Source: Bradyrhizobium japonicum USDA 6
Lineage (GTDB): Bacteria > Pseudomonadota > Alphaproteobacteria > Rhizobiales > Xanthobacteraceae
Direction of reading: 5' to 3'
DNA length: 64,000 bases
Assembly: GCF_000284375.1 (NCBI RefSeq)
Contig: NC_017249.1
Location: forward strand, 8,487,001-8,551,000
Below are positions 1 through 9,614 of the stretch, one piece after another. The notes below the pieces were generated by a model. That model saw only the letters and a list, made by a program, of their open reading frames with translations. It was not told where the DNA came from and searched no databases. Each line of letters opens with the position of its first letter. Position 1 is the stretch's first letter. Position numbers and translations under genes: made by a program.

Positions 1-38
1 CTCCCGCTGAGCCGACATGTGCGGCTGGCCTCTGAAAT

Positions 39-1766
39 TTATGCCGCCTGGAAGTGCAATTGTGGAACGGCCGCGACCAGCTTCCTCGTATAGGGTTGCC
101 AAGGCCGTAAAAATACGTCGTCCGCTCCACCGGCTTCGACGGCCACGCCATGGTGCATGACAAGAACGCGGTCGCTGAGGTGGTGCACGACGCCGAGATC
201 ATGCGAGATGAATAGATAGCTGACACGCAAATGCGACTTGAGATCTCCAAGCAGATCGAGAATTTGCGCCTGAATGGATACGTCAAGTGCCGCGACCGGC
301 TCGTCACACACGATGATCTTGGGGCGCGGAGCAATTGCGCGCGCGATCGCAACCCGTTGGCGTTGACCGCCCGACAGTTCCAGTGGACGCCCGGTCCTGA
401 AGTTTGGTGACAGACCCACGAGATCAAGCAGCTCGCTGACCTCCGATTGTCGACTGGCTCTGTCGAGGGGATTTCCGCTACGTCTGGCCAAGGCATCATC
501 AATGACACGCTCGATGGTCCAACGCGGATCGAATGAACTTAGTGGGTCCTGGTAGATGACCGAGATATCCGATCGCCGCTGGCGGCGCTCTTTCTCAGTC
601 GCTGCAGTCCACGGCGAACCCTCGAGTGTCACCTCTCCTTGGTCCGGCCTTTCGAGCGCGAGCGCCATGCGTGCCACGGTCGTCTTCCCAGACCCTGACT
701 CGCCGACGATGCCTAGCGTCTCTCCATGGCCGAGGCGAAACGAGACGTCATTGACGACGGTACGCAGCTTGCCATCCGGTCCGCGAAAGCGCTTGACGAG
801 CCGTTCCGCCTCAAGCAGGGGACTACAACGCTGTGCCATATTCGACTGGGTCAGCGCTCTGGTCTCTCCTTCAGCCGAGATGAAGCGCGGCGCCGTCGAG
901 GACGAAAGACGGCTCCCGCGTGACCGGACGGATGGGATCGCCTTGAGGAGGCCCCGCGTGTAATCATGTCTCGGGTCACCAAAAATCTGTTCTGATGAGC
1001 CATGCTCGACGATTTCGCCGTGTCGCATCACAATAACCTCGTCGGCCATCTGCGATACCACGGCAAGATTGTGGCTGATGAGAATCATGGCCTTGCCGCG
1101 TTGGCGGGTTTCGCTGAGCAGATCCAGGATTTGCGCCTGGATCGTAACGTCCAGCGCCGTCGTGGGCTCATCTGCGATCAAAAGAGCTGGATCGAGTGCG
1201 ATTGCCGTCGCAATCAAGGCTCTTTGCCGTTGCCCGCCTGAAAGCTCATGTGGAAGCTGCCGCGCCTTGACCGCCGGCTCGGGCACGCCCACGAGATTCA
1301 GAAGCTCAACTACCCGTTCCGTCAAGTCTGCGCGTGTCCTGATTGCACGGTGAACACTTAGTGCTTCACCGATCTCCTTGCCAACCGGTCTCAGCGGATC
1401 GAGCGACACCAGCGCGTCCTGTAACACAAAGCCAATGCGCTTGCCGCGCAAGGCTCTCCATTCCCTGTCACCGAGTCGATCGATATTCTTCCCCTGAAAA
1501 GTCAGGCGGTCAGCTTGGACATGAGATCGCGCCCCGGTCAGACCAACCAGCGTCCGGGCCGTAACGCTTTTGCCTGATCCCGATTCACCGACGATCGCGA
1601 CGCACCGGCCTTCCTCAACCCTGAAAGAGACCCCCTTGACCACAGCTCGCCGCGAATGCGCCGGCCCGAAGGAAACGTTGAGGTTTTGTACGGTGAGCAA
1701 CGGGTCGCTAGCCGGGGGCTTTGTGGCATTTTGCCGGAAGGAAGCTGCGGGATAGGTCACGTTCAT
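39..1766 (-). CDS. Fused double-domain peptide-type ABC transporter ATP-binding protein (DppD-DppF fusion)
   Basis: This is the energy-coupling subunit of a peptide/nickel-type ABC importer, 575 aa, with two complete ATPase domains in one chain. Domain 1 shows Walker A GESGSGKS (about residues 60-67), signature LSGGQ (175-179) and Walker B LLIADEP (195-201). Domain 2 repeats these as GESGSGKT (355-362), LSGGQ (464-468) and IIVCDEP (484-490). The chosen ATG at 1766 overlaps the stop of the upstream permease as ATGA; a longer frame upstream is only the antisense of permease coding sequence. Such importers often use two separate ATPases, so the fusion replaces both. It is the last gene of the operon. 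The substrate cannot be read from sequence. Confidence 0.93.
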   Translation of the reverse strand: MNVTYPAASFRQNATKPPASDPLLTVQNLNVSFGPAHSRRAVVKGVSFRVEEGRCVAIVGESGSGKSVTARTLVGLTGARSHVQADRLTFQGKNIDRLGDREWRALRGKRIGFVLQDALVSLDPLRPVGKEIGEALSVHRAIRTRADLTERVVELLNLVGVPEPAVKARQLPHELSGGQRQRALIATAIALDPALLIADEPTTALDVTIQAQILDLLSETRQRGKAMILISHNLAVVSQMADEVIVMRHGEIVEHGSSEQIFGDPRHDYTRGLLKAIPSVRSRGSRLSSSTAPRFISAEGETRALTQSNMAQRCSPLLEAERLVKRFRGPDGKLRTVVNDVSFRLGHGETLGIVGESGSGKTTVARMALALERPDQGEVTLEGSPWTAATEKERRQRRSDISVIYQDPLSSFDPRWTIERVIDDALARRSGNPLDRASRQSEVSELLDLVGLSPNFRTGRPLELSGGQRQRVAIARAIAPRPKIIVCDEPVAALDVSIQAQILDLLGDLKSHLRVSYLFISHDLGVVHHLSDRVLVMHHGVAVEAGGADDVFLRPWQPYTRKLVAAVPQLHFQAA

Positions 1767-2644
1767 GGAAGCTCGATCCTTCCTTCCAGGCGTTGCTGCA
1801 CGTACTGGCCGATGACAGTCACTGAGAGCGCGAAGGTAGCGATGGCGATCCCGGGCATGACCTCGAGCCACCATGCATAGATTACGTAGTTGCGCCCGGC
1901 ATTGAGCAGTGCGCCCCATTCCGATGACGGGGGCGCAACTCCCAAGCCGAGAAACGAAAGGCCGGATGCCCAAATGATGGCTTGCCCGATACCGAGCGTG
2001 AACATTGTCGCAAGCGGGCTGATTGCGTTGGGGAGGATATGCTTGAACAGGATGCCCCTGGGCGAGTGGCCTAACGCCTTTGCCGCCTCAACATAACCAG
2101 TAGCTTTGACCCTCAGAACCTGCACCCTCACCATGCGTGCATATCCTGGCGATGTTCCAAGGCCGACCGCGATAATCAGTGTCGAGACCGAGGTGCCCAA
2201 CAACGAAACGAAGAGAAGCGCAAGGAACAGAGTGGGGAGAGCGAACAGGGCGTCGAAGAGCCGGCTGAGCACGTTGTCGATCCAGCCGCCAGACAGGCCC
2301 GCCGTCACGCCGAGTATGAGCGCGATGGCAAGGCTGAGCGCAGTCGCACCCAGCCCAATGGAGAGAGACTGACCTGTCCCCGCCACGATGCGGGAATAGA
2401 GATCCCGTCCGGACTGGTCCGTCCCCAGCCAATGCGTCAATGAAGGGGCCCTGAGAGGTGACATCAAGCTCAGCGCCAACGGATCATGCGTCTGAAGCAG
2501 TTTCGGCGCAATCGCCGCGATGAGGAAGAAGGCCGTGAAGACAGTCGCGATATAGACCGGAACCGGAAACATACGGGCGCCCGTCAGCACTCTTGCAGTG
2601 ATGAACGCTTTTGTATGTCCCGGGGAGCCATTGGCGAAACTCAT
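1763..2644 (-). CDS. ABC transporter permease, DppC/OppC type
   Basis: Inner-membrane permease of the same importer, 293 aa. One N-terminal transmembrane segment is followed by the family's periplasmic stretch (LGTDQSGRDLYSRIVAGTGQ) and a core of about five segments. The EAA loop that contacts the ATPase is visible as EAAKALGHSPRGILFKHILP. It overlaps the upstream permease and the downstream ATPase by 4 nt each, so the subunits are probably translationally coupled. Length and topology are normal for DppC. Confidence 0.93.
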   Translation of the reverse strand: MSFANGSPGHTKAFITARVLTGARMFPVPVYIATVFTAFFLIAAIAPKLLQTHDPLALSLMSPLRAPSLTHWLGTDQSGRDLYSRIVAGTGQSLSIGLGATALSLAIALILGVTAGLSGGWIDNVLSRLFDALFALPTLFLALLFVSLLGTSVSTLIIAVGLGTSPGYARMVRVQVLRVKATGYVEAAKALGHSPRGILFKHILPNAISPLATMFTLGIGQAIIWASGLSFLGLGVAPPSSEWGALLNAGRNYVIYAWWLEVMPGIAIATFALSVTVIGQYVQQRLEGRIELP

Positions 2645-3603
2645 GCCTCTTTCATCCTCGAGTCGACGAGTTGTATCGTGAGATCCACGATCAAGCTGGC
2701 GGCGACAAACAGCGCAGCTGAAACCAGGATCACCCCTGACACGACCGGGACATCGCGTGTGGACGATGCTGCGACAAGGACGCCGCCGAGCCCCTGACGG
2801 CCGAAGACCGCTTCAATCAATACGGCGCCCGACAGCAGCTTGCCTATGATCCAGCCGGAAAGGGTGATCCCCGGCAAGGCCGCATGGCGCAAAGCGTGAC
2901 GTAGACGGAGGCTGAGATCACCTGTGCCGCGCATTCTCGATGAGGTGATGAAAGGCTGATCAAGAACCCGCGTGAATCCGCTCAAGACCGCTTGACCAAG
3001 GAAGCCGTAGATTTCCAAGGCCAGGGCCATCGTAGGCAGAACGAGGCCCATGAGGGTGTTGCCGCCCACGACAGGAAACAAGCGAAGCTGGATCGCGAAA
3101 ACGACCAGCAGGATTGTCGCCAGCCAATAGGGCGGCAGGGTTGCCAGGAAGACCTGAAACCCGCCTAGCGCCTTGGACCATATGTTGTTACGCCCGGCGA
3201 AAAGAACCGTGGTCGTGATGGTGATGATCCAGGCGGTCAACATGGCGGCAAAAGCGAGCGCAATCGTTGGTCCGATCTGGCGCGCAATCAGGTCTGTGAC
3301 AGGTTGATATTGGACGTAGGACTGCCCAAGGTCTCCGTGCATCACATCCCTTACATACTTTCCGTATTGCACGAAGACGGGTTGATCGAAGCCATATTTG
3401 GCATTGATGGCGAGTAGCTGGTCCCGAGGAATCTCTCCCACGTTTCCGCTATTTGCATTGAAGATGATCTGGGCGCGTTCCCCGGGCATCAGAAACTGCA
3501 CAAAGAAGGTGAATGTCGCCGCGGCCCAAACCACGATCAGGCCGGACAAGAGCCGGCGCGCTAGCCAAAGGCTTTGATGGCCTATCGTCTTCACCGCATT
3601 CAT
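2641..3603 (-). CDS. ABC transporter permease, DppB/OppB type
   Basis: Second membrane subunit of the importer, 320 aa. The N-terminal helix is followed by a large periplasmic loop and a five-helix core. The loop contains the family-typical Y-G-(F)-D-x-P-V segment (YGFDQPVFVQYGKYV), and the protein ends in the conserved LVDLTIQLVDSRM segment. It overlaps the binding-protein gene and the DppC-type gene by 4 nt on each side. It forms the translocation channel with the next gene product. Confidence 0.93.
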   Translation of the reverse strand: MNAVKTIGHQSLWLARRLLSGLIVVWAAATFTFFVQFLMPGERAQIIFNANSGNVGEIPRDQLLAINAKYGFDQPVFVQYGKYVRDVMHGDLGQSYVQYQPVTDLIARQIGPTIALAFAAMLTAWIITITTTVLFAGRNNIWSKALGGFQVFLATLPPYWLATILLVVFAIQLRLFPVVGGNTLMGLVLPTMALALEIYGFLGQAVLSGFTRVLDQPFITSSRMRGTGDLSLRLRHALRHAALPGITLSGWIIGKLLSGAVLIEAVFGRQGLGGVLVAASSTRDVPVVSGVILVSAALFVAASLIVDLTIQLVDSRMKEA

Positions 3604-5288
3604 TTCTTGTCGGTGAAATATGCGTCCGAGAAAACGGGCTCGCCCACCGACCCGCTGTCGAGCCAGATGTCTTTCACATTATCGGCTAAAGCGAGGGTGA
3701 CGTCCAAAACCGTGTAGCTCAGGGACGGCGCGTTCTCGATAATCCGCCGTTCCGCCTGCTGATAAAGCGCGGTGCGTTGCGCCTTGTCACCAGCCTGTTC
3801 AGCCTTCTGAATGATGTCCCACAGGGGCAGATCCTGATAGCGGGATGGATTGAAGGGATTGCGGACACCATTCAGGTCAGGCTTGTACGAAATACGATAG
3901 ATCTCGGCGCCAGGCGCAACCCAATACAGTGGAACGACCTCATAGTCATTTGGACCAAGATTCTTTCCTGCCCAGAAATCAGCCTGGTTGGTCGGCTGGA
4001 GCCGCACGTCGAACCCTGCGGCCTTCGCTTGCTGCTGGATGATCTGCAGGACCTGATCGCCGTCGGGAGGCGAAAAGGCATTGGTGTAGGTGATGCGTAT
4101 GATCAGCGCTTTGCCGTTCTTGCTGCGAATGCCGTTTGCATCGCGCTCCGCCCAGCCAGCCTCATCGAGCAGCTTGTTCGCCTTCTCGATGTCATAGGAA
4201 TAGGATTTTGAGAGCTCGCTGACATATTCCGGCGAGCTTTGGCTCAAAGCGAAATTGCCCTCATAGGGCAGTGAGCCAAGAAACGCCGCTTGCACGGCAG
4301 CACGTCGGTCCGAGGCGTAAGCAAAAGCCTGCCGGACACGCACGTCGTCGAACGGCGGTCTCTCGGAGAACAACGCAAGCCGAAGCGGCGTTCCACCCGT
4401 GAGGTGGCGCACGATCTTGAACCGGGAATTGGCATCCTGCCAGTTGACGGCAGGGATATGATAGACAACGTCGGATTCGCCGGTCAGAAGTGAGCCGTAG
4501 CGTATCGTGGGGTCAGCGAGAAAACGCCACTCAATTCCTTCGACATAGGCTGGGCCTTGATGCTTGGCAGTGGCCGGCGCCGAATTATAGTTTGGGTTTC
4601 GACGGAATATGACGTTCCTGCCGCGGTTCCATTTCTCTACGATGAACGGACCCGAACCAACTGGGCTTTCGCAGTTCACGGCCTTGCCACGCTTAAGCGC
4701 CGTCGGCGACAAGATGCCTTGCGAGGACTGCGCAAAGACATTCAGCAGCGGCTCGAACGGCGTCTTCAACGTGATTTTGAACGTCAGCGGGTCGGCAACC
4801 GCCGCGGACTCGAAGATGCCCCTGAGATAAGGACCGGCTGTGGGGTTCTCGAGCTCCGGACTGTCGCTCAGCCATCCATTGATATTATCGACGACCGCCT
4901 GGGCGTCCAGAGACGTCCCGTCCGTGAATTTGACATCGGGCTTGATCTGGAAGGTGTAAGTTTTGCGGTCATCCGAGATGGTCCAGGCGGTCGCAAGCCA
5001 AGGCAGGATCCTTCCGTCTTCAGCCCTGGCGACCAGATTGTCGCTGAATTGACGCTGAAGGTACCACTGCTGCACCCAACCACCATAGAGGCACGGCGGC
5101 TCCTGGAAGTGTCCGTACCGGATAGTCCCACCCGATTGCGGCTTGCCAGCCGAAGCGCCCTCCGCGTGCACCGGATCCGCAATCGAAAGGCCAGACATCG
5201 CGATGGCGATGACTGCGGCGCGAGACTTCACACGACGATTCAGACTTTTGAGAAGAAACGCCGCATGAGCGGCAGCCGGCTTGGACAT
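3600..5288 (-). CDS. ABC transporter substrate-binding protein, family 5
   Basis: Periplasmic binding protein of the importer, 562 aa. An N-terminal export signal is visible (hydrophobic stretch AAVIAIAMSGL, then a likely cleavage after HAE). The mature part has family-5 features: a start resembling GGTIRYG, the LATAWTISDDRKTYTFQIKP block typical of oligopeptide-binding proteins, and a central VRQAFAYASDR motif. The start ATG at 5288 is preceded by GGAG at good spacing. It lies 32 bp after the monooxygenase gene. Family members bind peptides, nickel or opines; the linked monooxygenase hints at a small sulfur- or nitrogen-containing organic ligand, which is inference. Confidence 0.92.
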   Translation of the reverse strand: MSKPAAAHAAFLLKSLNRRVKSRAAVIAIAMSGLSIADPVHAEGASAGKPQSGGTIRYGHFQEPPCLYGGWVQQWYLQRQFSDNLVARAEDGRILPWLATAWTISDDRKTYTFQIKPDVKFTDGTSLDAQAVVDNINGWLSDSPELENPTAGPYLRGIFESAAVADPLTFKITLKTPFEPLLNVFAQSSQGILSPTALKRGKAVNCESPVGSGPFIVEKWNRGRNVIFRRNPNYNSAPATAKHQGPAYVEGIEWRFLADPTIRYGSLLTGESDVVYHIPAVNWQDANSRFKIVRHLTGGTPLRLALFSERPPFDDVRVRQAFAYASDRRAAVQAAFLGSLPYEGNFALSQSSPEYVSELSKSYSYDIEKANKLLDEAGWAERDANGIRSKNGKALIIRITYTNAFSPPDGDQVLQIIQQQAKAAGFDVRLQPTNQADFWAGKNLGPNDYEVVPLYWVAPGAEIYRISYKPDLNGVRNPFNPSRYQDLPLWDIIQKAEQAGDKAQRTALYQQAERRIIENAPSLSYTVLDVTLALADNVKDIWLDSGSVGEPVFSDAYFTDKK

Positions 5289-5320
5289 GATAAGCTCCGA
5301 ATGTGATAAAGGAGAAGCAC

Positions 5321-6655
5321 TCAGGCGGCGGAGACCTGGTCGGTGCGCTCGCCCTGCAGTGGGATGCCGAGGTGCTCGCGCAGCGTTTCGCCGCGATAAT
5401 CCGAGCGGAACAAGCCGCGCCGCTGAAGAACGGGAACAACGTGATCGACGAACGCAGGCGTACCGTCGGACAGAACATCAGGTATGACGTTGAACCCGTC
5501 GATTGCGCCAGCCCGGAACCACTCTTCGAAGCATGCGGCAATCTGTTCCGGCGATCCGACCAGCACTCGGTGCCCGTAAGCAGGCGCCTCTACGATGATC
5601 TGGCGGACTGTTTTGCCGGAGCGCACGAGAGCTTCCACAGTGCGATGCTGGCCAATGGAAAAAGCAGCGTCCGCATGTCCCGGCAGTAAGCTGAGGTCGA
5701 TTGGCTCGTTGATCTTCAGCCTTTCGGCAGGAAAGCCGAAACGACTGGCCAGCGCATCAAGGGCAACGTCAAAGTTGATTAGATCGTCAAGCTCCGCCTT
5801 GCGCTTGATTGCTTCCTCTTCGGTTCCGCCGACGAACGTGACGATACCCGGCAGCACAAGGGGCGCCCGTCGTCCATGTTGAGAAGCAAACGACCTGAGG
5901 CGATCGGCCTCGCGCAGGGCGATTTCCAAATCGCCTGTCGATGAGAACACGGCATCGGCGCTTCGGGCCGCGAACTGAAGCCCTTGATCCGATCCGCCGG
6001 CCTGGAAAATAACCGGCTGCCCCTGTCTTGAGCCGGGATGTGTCAGTGGCCCGCTGATGTCGAAGAACTCGCCGGCATGCCTCGTCGTCCGCAGCCTGCT
6101 CGGATCACCAAACCGCCCCGCGGCCTGATCCAGGATAATAGCGCCTTCTCCCCAGCCATGCCAAAGGGTTCGCACCGCCTCCACAAATTCTTCGGCGCGG
6201 CGATAGCGGTCATCACGTGACAGCTCGTCGCCGCCAAAGCTCCTGGCCGTATAGACATTGGACGTCGTAACTGCGTTCCAGGCCGCACGGCCGCCACTGA
6301 CAACGTCAAGCGACTGGAATCGGCGCGCGAGGTTATATGGCTCGTTGTAGGTGGTGGATGCCGAGCCGATCAGGCCGACAAATTTTGTTTCTCGGGCAAT
6401 GCTGGCAAGTGTAATCGTCGGCTCGATGCCGTTGAGCGGCGGGTGTTTGTCGATTGCTGGATCGAGCGCTGGCGTGTCGGCGAGGAAAACCGCGTCGAGC
6501 TTTCCACGCTCGGCGTGCTTCGCGGCTCGTACGTAATGCTCAATATCGTAAAATGCGCCGGGAGAATTTCCGGGCCACCGCCACGCTGCGGTATGTCCCC
6601 CAGCGCCATGCAGGTTCAAGCCAAGGTGAAGCTCACGTTCAAGCACTGACGTCAT
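5321..6655 (-). CDS. LLM-class FMN-dependent monooxygenase (NtaA/SnaA/DszA family)
   Basis: A cytoplasmic flavin-dependent monooxygenase of about 444 aa, which would use reduced FMN from a partner reductase. Family-typical text includes an AWRWPGNSPGAFYDIEHYVR opening, KLDAVFLADTPAL near residue 60, the GRAAWNAVTTSNVYTARSFG block and a late GSPEQIAACFEEWFRAGAIDGF segment. The first ATG (6655) is used; in-frame GTG starts up to 6688 exist and no start has a strong ribosome site. It is the first gene of the transporter operon, so it probably oxidises the imported compound. No flavin reductase lies nearby. Confidence 0.9.
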   Translation of the reverse strand: MTSVLERELHLGLNLHGAGGHTAAWRWPGNSPGAFYDIEHYVRAAKHAERGKLDAVFLADTPALDPAIDKHPPLNGIEPTITLASIARETKFVGLIGSASTTYNEPYNLARRFQSLDVVSGGRAAWNAVTTSNVYTARSFGGDELSRDDRYRRAEEFVEAVRTLWHGWGEGAIILDQAAGRFGDPSRLRTTRHAGEFFDISGPLTHPGSRQGQPVIFQAGGSDQGLQFAARSADAVFSSTGDLEIALREADRLRSFASQHGRRAPLVLPGIVTFVGGTEEEAIKRKAELDDLINFDVALDALASRFGFPAERLKINEPIDLSLLPGHADAAFSIGQHRTVEALVRSGKTVRQIIVEAPAYGHRVLVGSPEQIAACFEEWFRAGAIDGFNVIPDVLSDGTPAFVDHVVPVLQRRGLFRSDYRGETLREHLGIPLQGERTDQVSAA

Positions 6656-7335
6656 CACGCGGCACATGCGGTTCGTGTAGAGGTGCACCGGAAGGTCAAA
6701 AACGGCATCGCACTCTTCTCAATTTTCGGTAGCCATGAACGCGTCATGGCACTCCAACATTGTAGAGTAGCCGACCAGCGTCAACCGCGGAGGAAAAATA
6801 AGAATGCCTGTTTCAATTCGTGCCGCCAGATAATTAATTTCTGTTGGGAATGCCTCATGGCGCGGAACGATAAACTCCGTGACTGAGAAGCCCCATCTAT
6901 CTGGTTTGCATCACATCGACGGACCGACGCAGCGACCAACTCAGAGTCGCGTGGACACGAATGCGCTACAAAAACGAGCTCCCGGACGCCGAATTCAAGC
7001 GCCATCGCAGGGTTGCACCTCGTGTGTTGCCGCCTACGAGCGCCTGTTCCCTGACCGATTGAGCGCGCGCTACTGTTTCGGCTCGCCGCGGTAGAGCCAA
7101 AGTCGAAGTTCTTTGTTTTCGGGCTTTCGATTCAGGAATTCTGCGTCCGACGGCGACAATACGCAACGCGGGATCAGGATCCTCGACCGGTCGGCGGCTC
7201 GCGAGCTTTGACCTGCAAAGCTGAATGCCGACTGCGAGCTAGTCCCTATTTCGCTTGAAGCGATATGGGATTGCCGGAATGCCGGCCAACCTGTAGACGA
7301 TCCCGGCGCCGCCGCGCGGTCGCCTTTCAGCGGCG
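6656..7335. other. Non-coding stretch between the transporter operon and the tRNA
   Basis: I see no convincing gene on either strand; open frames here are short with implausible composition. The left part should hold the promoter of the minus-strand monooxygenase operon and the right part the tRNA promoter, but I cannot point to a clear -35/-10 pair. Confidence 0.5.
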
Positions 7336-7411
7336 GGGCCTGTAGCTCAATGGTTAGAGCCGGCCGCTCATAACGGTCTGGTTGCAGGTTCGAGTCCTGC
7401 CGGGCCCACCA
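7336..7411 (+). tRNA. tRNA with CAT anticodon (tRNA-Ile2 or elongator tRNA-Met)
   Basis: A full 76-nt cloverleaf with encoded CCA. The acceptor stem is GGGCCTG/CGGGCCC (one G-U), the D stem GCTC/GAGC, the anticodon stem GGCCG/CGGTC with loop CTCATAA, and the T arm GCAGG-TTCGAGT-CCTGC. CAT fits either methionine or, after lysidine modification of C34, isoleucine AUA decoding. The overall pattern resembles ileX-type tRNA-Ile2 more than initiator tRNA. Its 3' part from 7365 is the integration target of the island; the element restores the 3' half, so the gene stays intact. Confidence 0.95.
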
Positions 7412-7412
7412 A
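7365..7412 (+). repeat. attL: left 48-bp attachment repeat
   Basis: This copy runs from the anticodon stem to one base past the CCA of the tRNA and is identical to 52487-52534. The sequence diverges on both sides (C versus G before it; TGG versus GAA after it), which defines the core exactly. Confidence 0.95.
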
Positions 7413-7523
7413 TGGTATCAATCACTTATGCTTATGGCGAAAAATAACGTGGACCGCTTGGTGGACCGGGTGGATTCTTTCGGGCCAACCATGAAGAGAC
7501 TATCGCGCTCGCGGCACACGACG

Positions 7524-8690
7524 TCAGCTTGTGTCTAAATGCTCTTCGATGGCTGCTGCGATGGTGCCGTTCTTCACTGGGTCAATGCGATCCGCTTCCC
7601 GTTGCGCCCAGTTCGCCCATTTCTCGAATTCCGATTGTCCCGTTGCTGTTTCAGCGACCCGCAATCGTGCCGATTCCACATAGGTTCGAATCTGATTGGC
7701 GCGGTCGAGCGCCTTCGCCTGAGAAAGCAAACGTCCGATCCGTTGCCTTTCCGACTTCTGCTGAAGCTCGCGTGCCTTGCGCTCGGCCTCCTCCAGCCGC
7801 CGCTTGATTTCAGCTTCGGCTTCAGCTTTTCGCTCAATGATCCATTCTCTATGTCGGGCGAGACCGTGGCGGTAAGACGCCTCCGCACTGAGCAGCATCT
7901 GCACCAAGATCTCGGTCAGTTGATTTTCGAGTTGGCTTCCTTCCCGATCTTCCCAGGATTTATCGGTGTTCGAGCGATCACGCTCTCTGCCGAAAATTAG
8001 ACATAAGCGCTCGCTCTGGCCTCCTTTCTTCGATTTGGTGGGCTCGATGGTAAACCAGACGTGGGCTTTGCCAATCGTGATCCATAGATCTCTCTTGCCG
8101 CCGGGCTCTTCTACGTATTTCGACGTATTCATCAAAGGTCGGCACCCGATGCGAGCGGCTGTCAAAAAGAGAGCGTTTATGATCAGCAGGCGCCGCCGCG
8201 CCATTCCTGCGTCGTATTTTGGCGCGTACAAGCTGTGGCGCTGCTTGGCAAATTCCTTACGTCGTTCTTCATCATGTGCCAGGAGCTTCGCTACGAGCGG
8301 ATGTGCAGGCTCGAATTTGCGCCCGCAGCGGACCTGCCCCACCAACTTTCTGGAACGCTCTTCGACTGAACACATGTCCTCATCGAAGGTCGGAACAGAA
8401 GGGATCGTAACGTCCTTGAATCTTTCCGGCCAATCCGCGCCCCAATAATCGTTGCGTGGCGGTCCACCAACCCTATCGGAAGCACCGGGGAAGCGAGGCG
8501 GCAACGCGATTTGGGCCGGCTTTCCGGCTTGTTTGCGCGCCCAATATCCCCGGGTCGGCACAGGGATACCCGCTTTTTTGCATTGCTTAGCGAGCGCAAC
8601 GTCCGAGATACCGATAGTCGCTGCCACCGTCCTCATCGGTTGAGACCACACCAAGTCGTACAGCTCCTTCCGGGTAAATTCGGTGTCCAT
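7524..8690 (-). CDS. Hypothetical protein with N-terminal helix-turn-helix-like segment and coiled coil
   Basis: A 388-aa cytoplasmic protein of no assigned function. Residues about 5-50 (FTRKELYDLVWSQPMRTVAA then a GISDVALAKQCKKAGIPVP segment) look like a helix-turn-helix that may read DNA. A conserved-looking middle region contains LLIINALFLTAARIGCRP. Residues about 280-350 are a long charged coiled coil rich in Glu/Lys/Arg. It is the first gene inside the left end of the island and points toward the tRNA. A role in element biology is possible but unproven. Confidence 0.8.
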   Translation of the reverse strand: MDTEFTRKELYDLVWSQPMRTVAATIGISDVALAKQCKKAGIPVPTRGYWARKQAGKPAQIALPPRFPGASDRVGGPPRNDYWGADWPERFKDVTIPSVPTFDEDMCSVEERSRKLVGQVRCGRKFEPAHPLVAKLLAHDEERRKEFAKQRHSLYAPKYDAGMARRRLLIINALFLTAARIGCRPLMNTSKYVEEPGGKRDLWITIGKAHVWFTIEPTKSKKGGQSERLCLIFGRERDRSNTDKSWEDREGSQLENQLTEILVQMLLSAEASYRHGLARHREWIIERKAEAEAEIKRRLEEAERKARELQQKSERQRIGRLLSQAKALDRANQIRTYVESARLRVAETATGQSEFEKWANWAQREADRIDPVKNGTIAAAIEEHLDTS

Positions 8691-8908
8691 GACTGCCGTG
8701 TGTTTGCCTATCGAGAGCTTCGCGGGAGAGATTGAAAACTCTAAGCCCGAGACGCTTGCCCTGACGATAAAAAATCGCGACTAAGGGGCGGTATGATGTG
8801 GATACTAAAACGAGGAGCAGAGTGCGGGGGGCGAAGGGGCTCTGGCTTCAGCGCGATGCAGCACAGTGAAGCGTTGAAAAAAGTGGAACCACAAACAGGA
8901 GACGAAGG

Positions 8909-9199
8909 ATGGGTCACAACAATCCAGGCCGAGCACGTAGAGAGATCGCCCGCGACAACGAGCGCCTCTCCAAAATGACCGAGGAAGAGAGGCAGAGGGA
9001 GCGAGATGCGGAGGATCTGTCACGGGCCAAGGATCTAGCAAGGGAGGAAACCTACCAGTCCTTCTCGGCCGAGGAGAAAGCCATCTATGCGAAGGTAAAG
9101 CATGCGCTCGCAGTCGCAGAAAGCCGCGCCTCGGATGCATGGCATTGGGATAAACAGTTCGGCGGCCCGGGTAGGCAAAACCCCTGGAGGAAAGACTAA
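8909..9199 (+). CDS. Small charged hypothetical protein
   Basis: A 96-aa hydrophilic, mainly helical protein with many Glu/Arg residues (KMTEEERQRERDAEDLSRAK), no export signal and no recognised domain. AGGAG about 10 nt before the ATG at 8909 supports the start. It heads a short plus-strand series with two secreted-protein genes. Confidence 0.65.
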   Translation: MGHNNPGRARREIARDNERLSKMTEEERQRERDAEDLSRAKDLAREETYQSFSAEEKAIYAKVKHALAVAESRASDAWHWDKQFGGPGRQNPWRKD

Positions 9200-9258
9200 T
9201 GAGGATTTGGCAGGCTTAATCATGGGCCAGCAGTTGAGTTGGAGGGAATGTTGAACGG

Positions 9259-9603
9259 ATGAAGAAGTTGATCCTGCTGGCGCTGATCTGTTGCGCCGTT
9301 CCAAATGTCGCAGTGGCAGAGAAGACGCCAACCCTCGACAAGGAGACAGATGCGATCAAGGAATATCTCTGGAAGAAGGGCATGAGCACAGCGCCGACCC
9401 AGATGTACCTTGCAGCCCGCACTGAACTTCGGACAGAGATGTGTGGCAGCATAAAGATGGACGACGAGGTGAAGATGTACCTGAGGACCGCTACCGTTGA
9501 AGCCCCTGCCGAGGTGGTCGTGAACTGGTACATGATCTTCAAAAAGAAGATGCGGGAGGTATTGATCGCCAACCCAGACGAAGCCCGCGAGTTCTGCAAG
9601 TGA
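9259..9603 (+). CDS. Small secreted hypothetical protein
   Basis: 114 aa with a clear Sec signal peptide (MKKLILLALICCAVPNVAVA, cleavage after AVA). The mature part of about 94 residues is charged and has only two cysteines. I do not recognise the family. Its stop overlaps the upstream region of the next secreted-protein gene, suggesting one transcript. Confidence 0.72.
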   Translation: MKKLILLALICCAVPNVAVAEKTPTLDKETDAIKEYLWKKGMSTAPTQMYLAARTELRTEMCGSIKMDDEVKMYLRTATVEAPAEVVVNWYMIFKKKMREVLIANPDEAREFCK

Positions 9604-9614
9604 AAGGACGTAAG

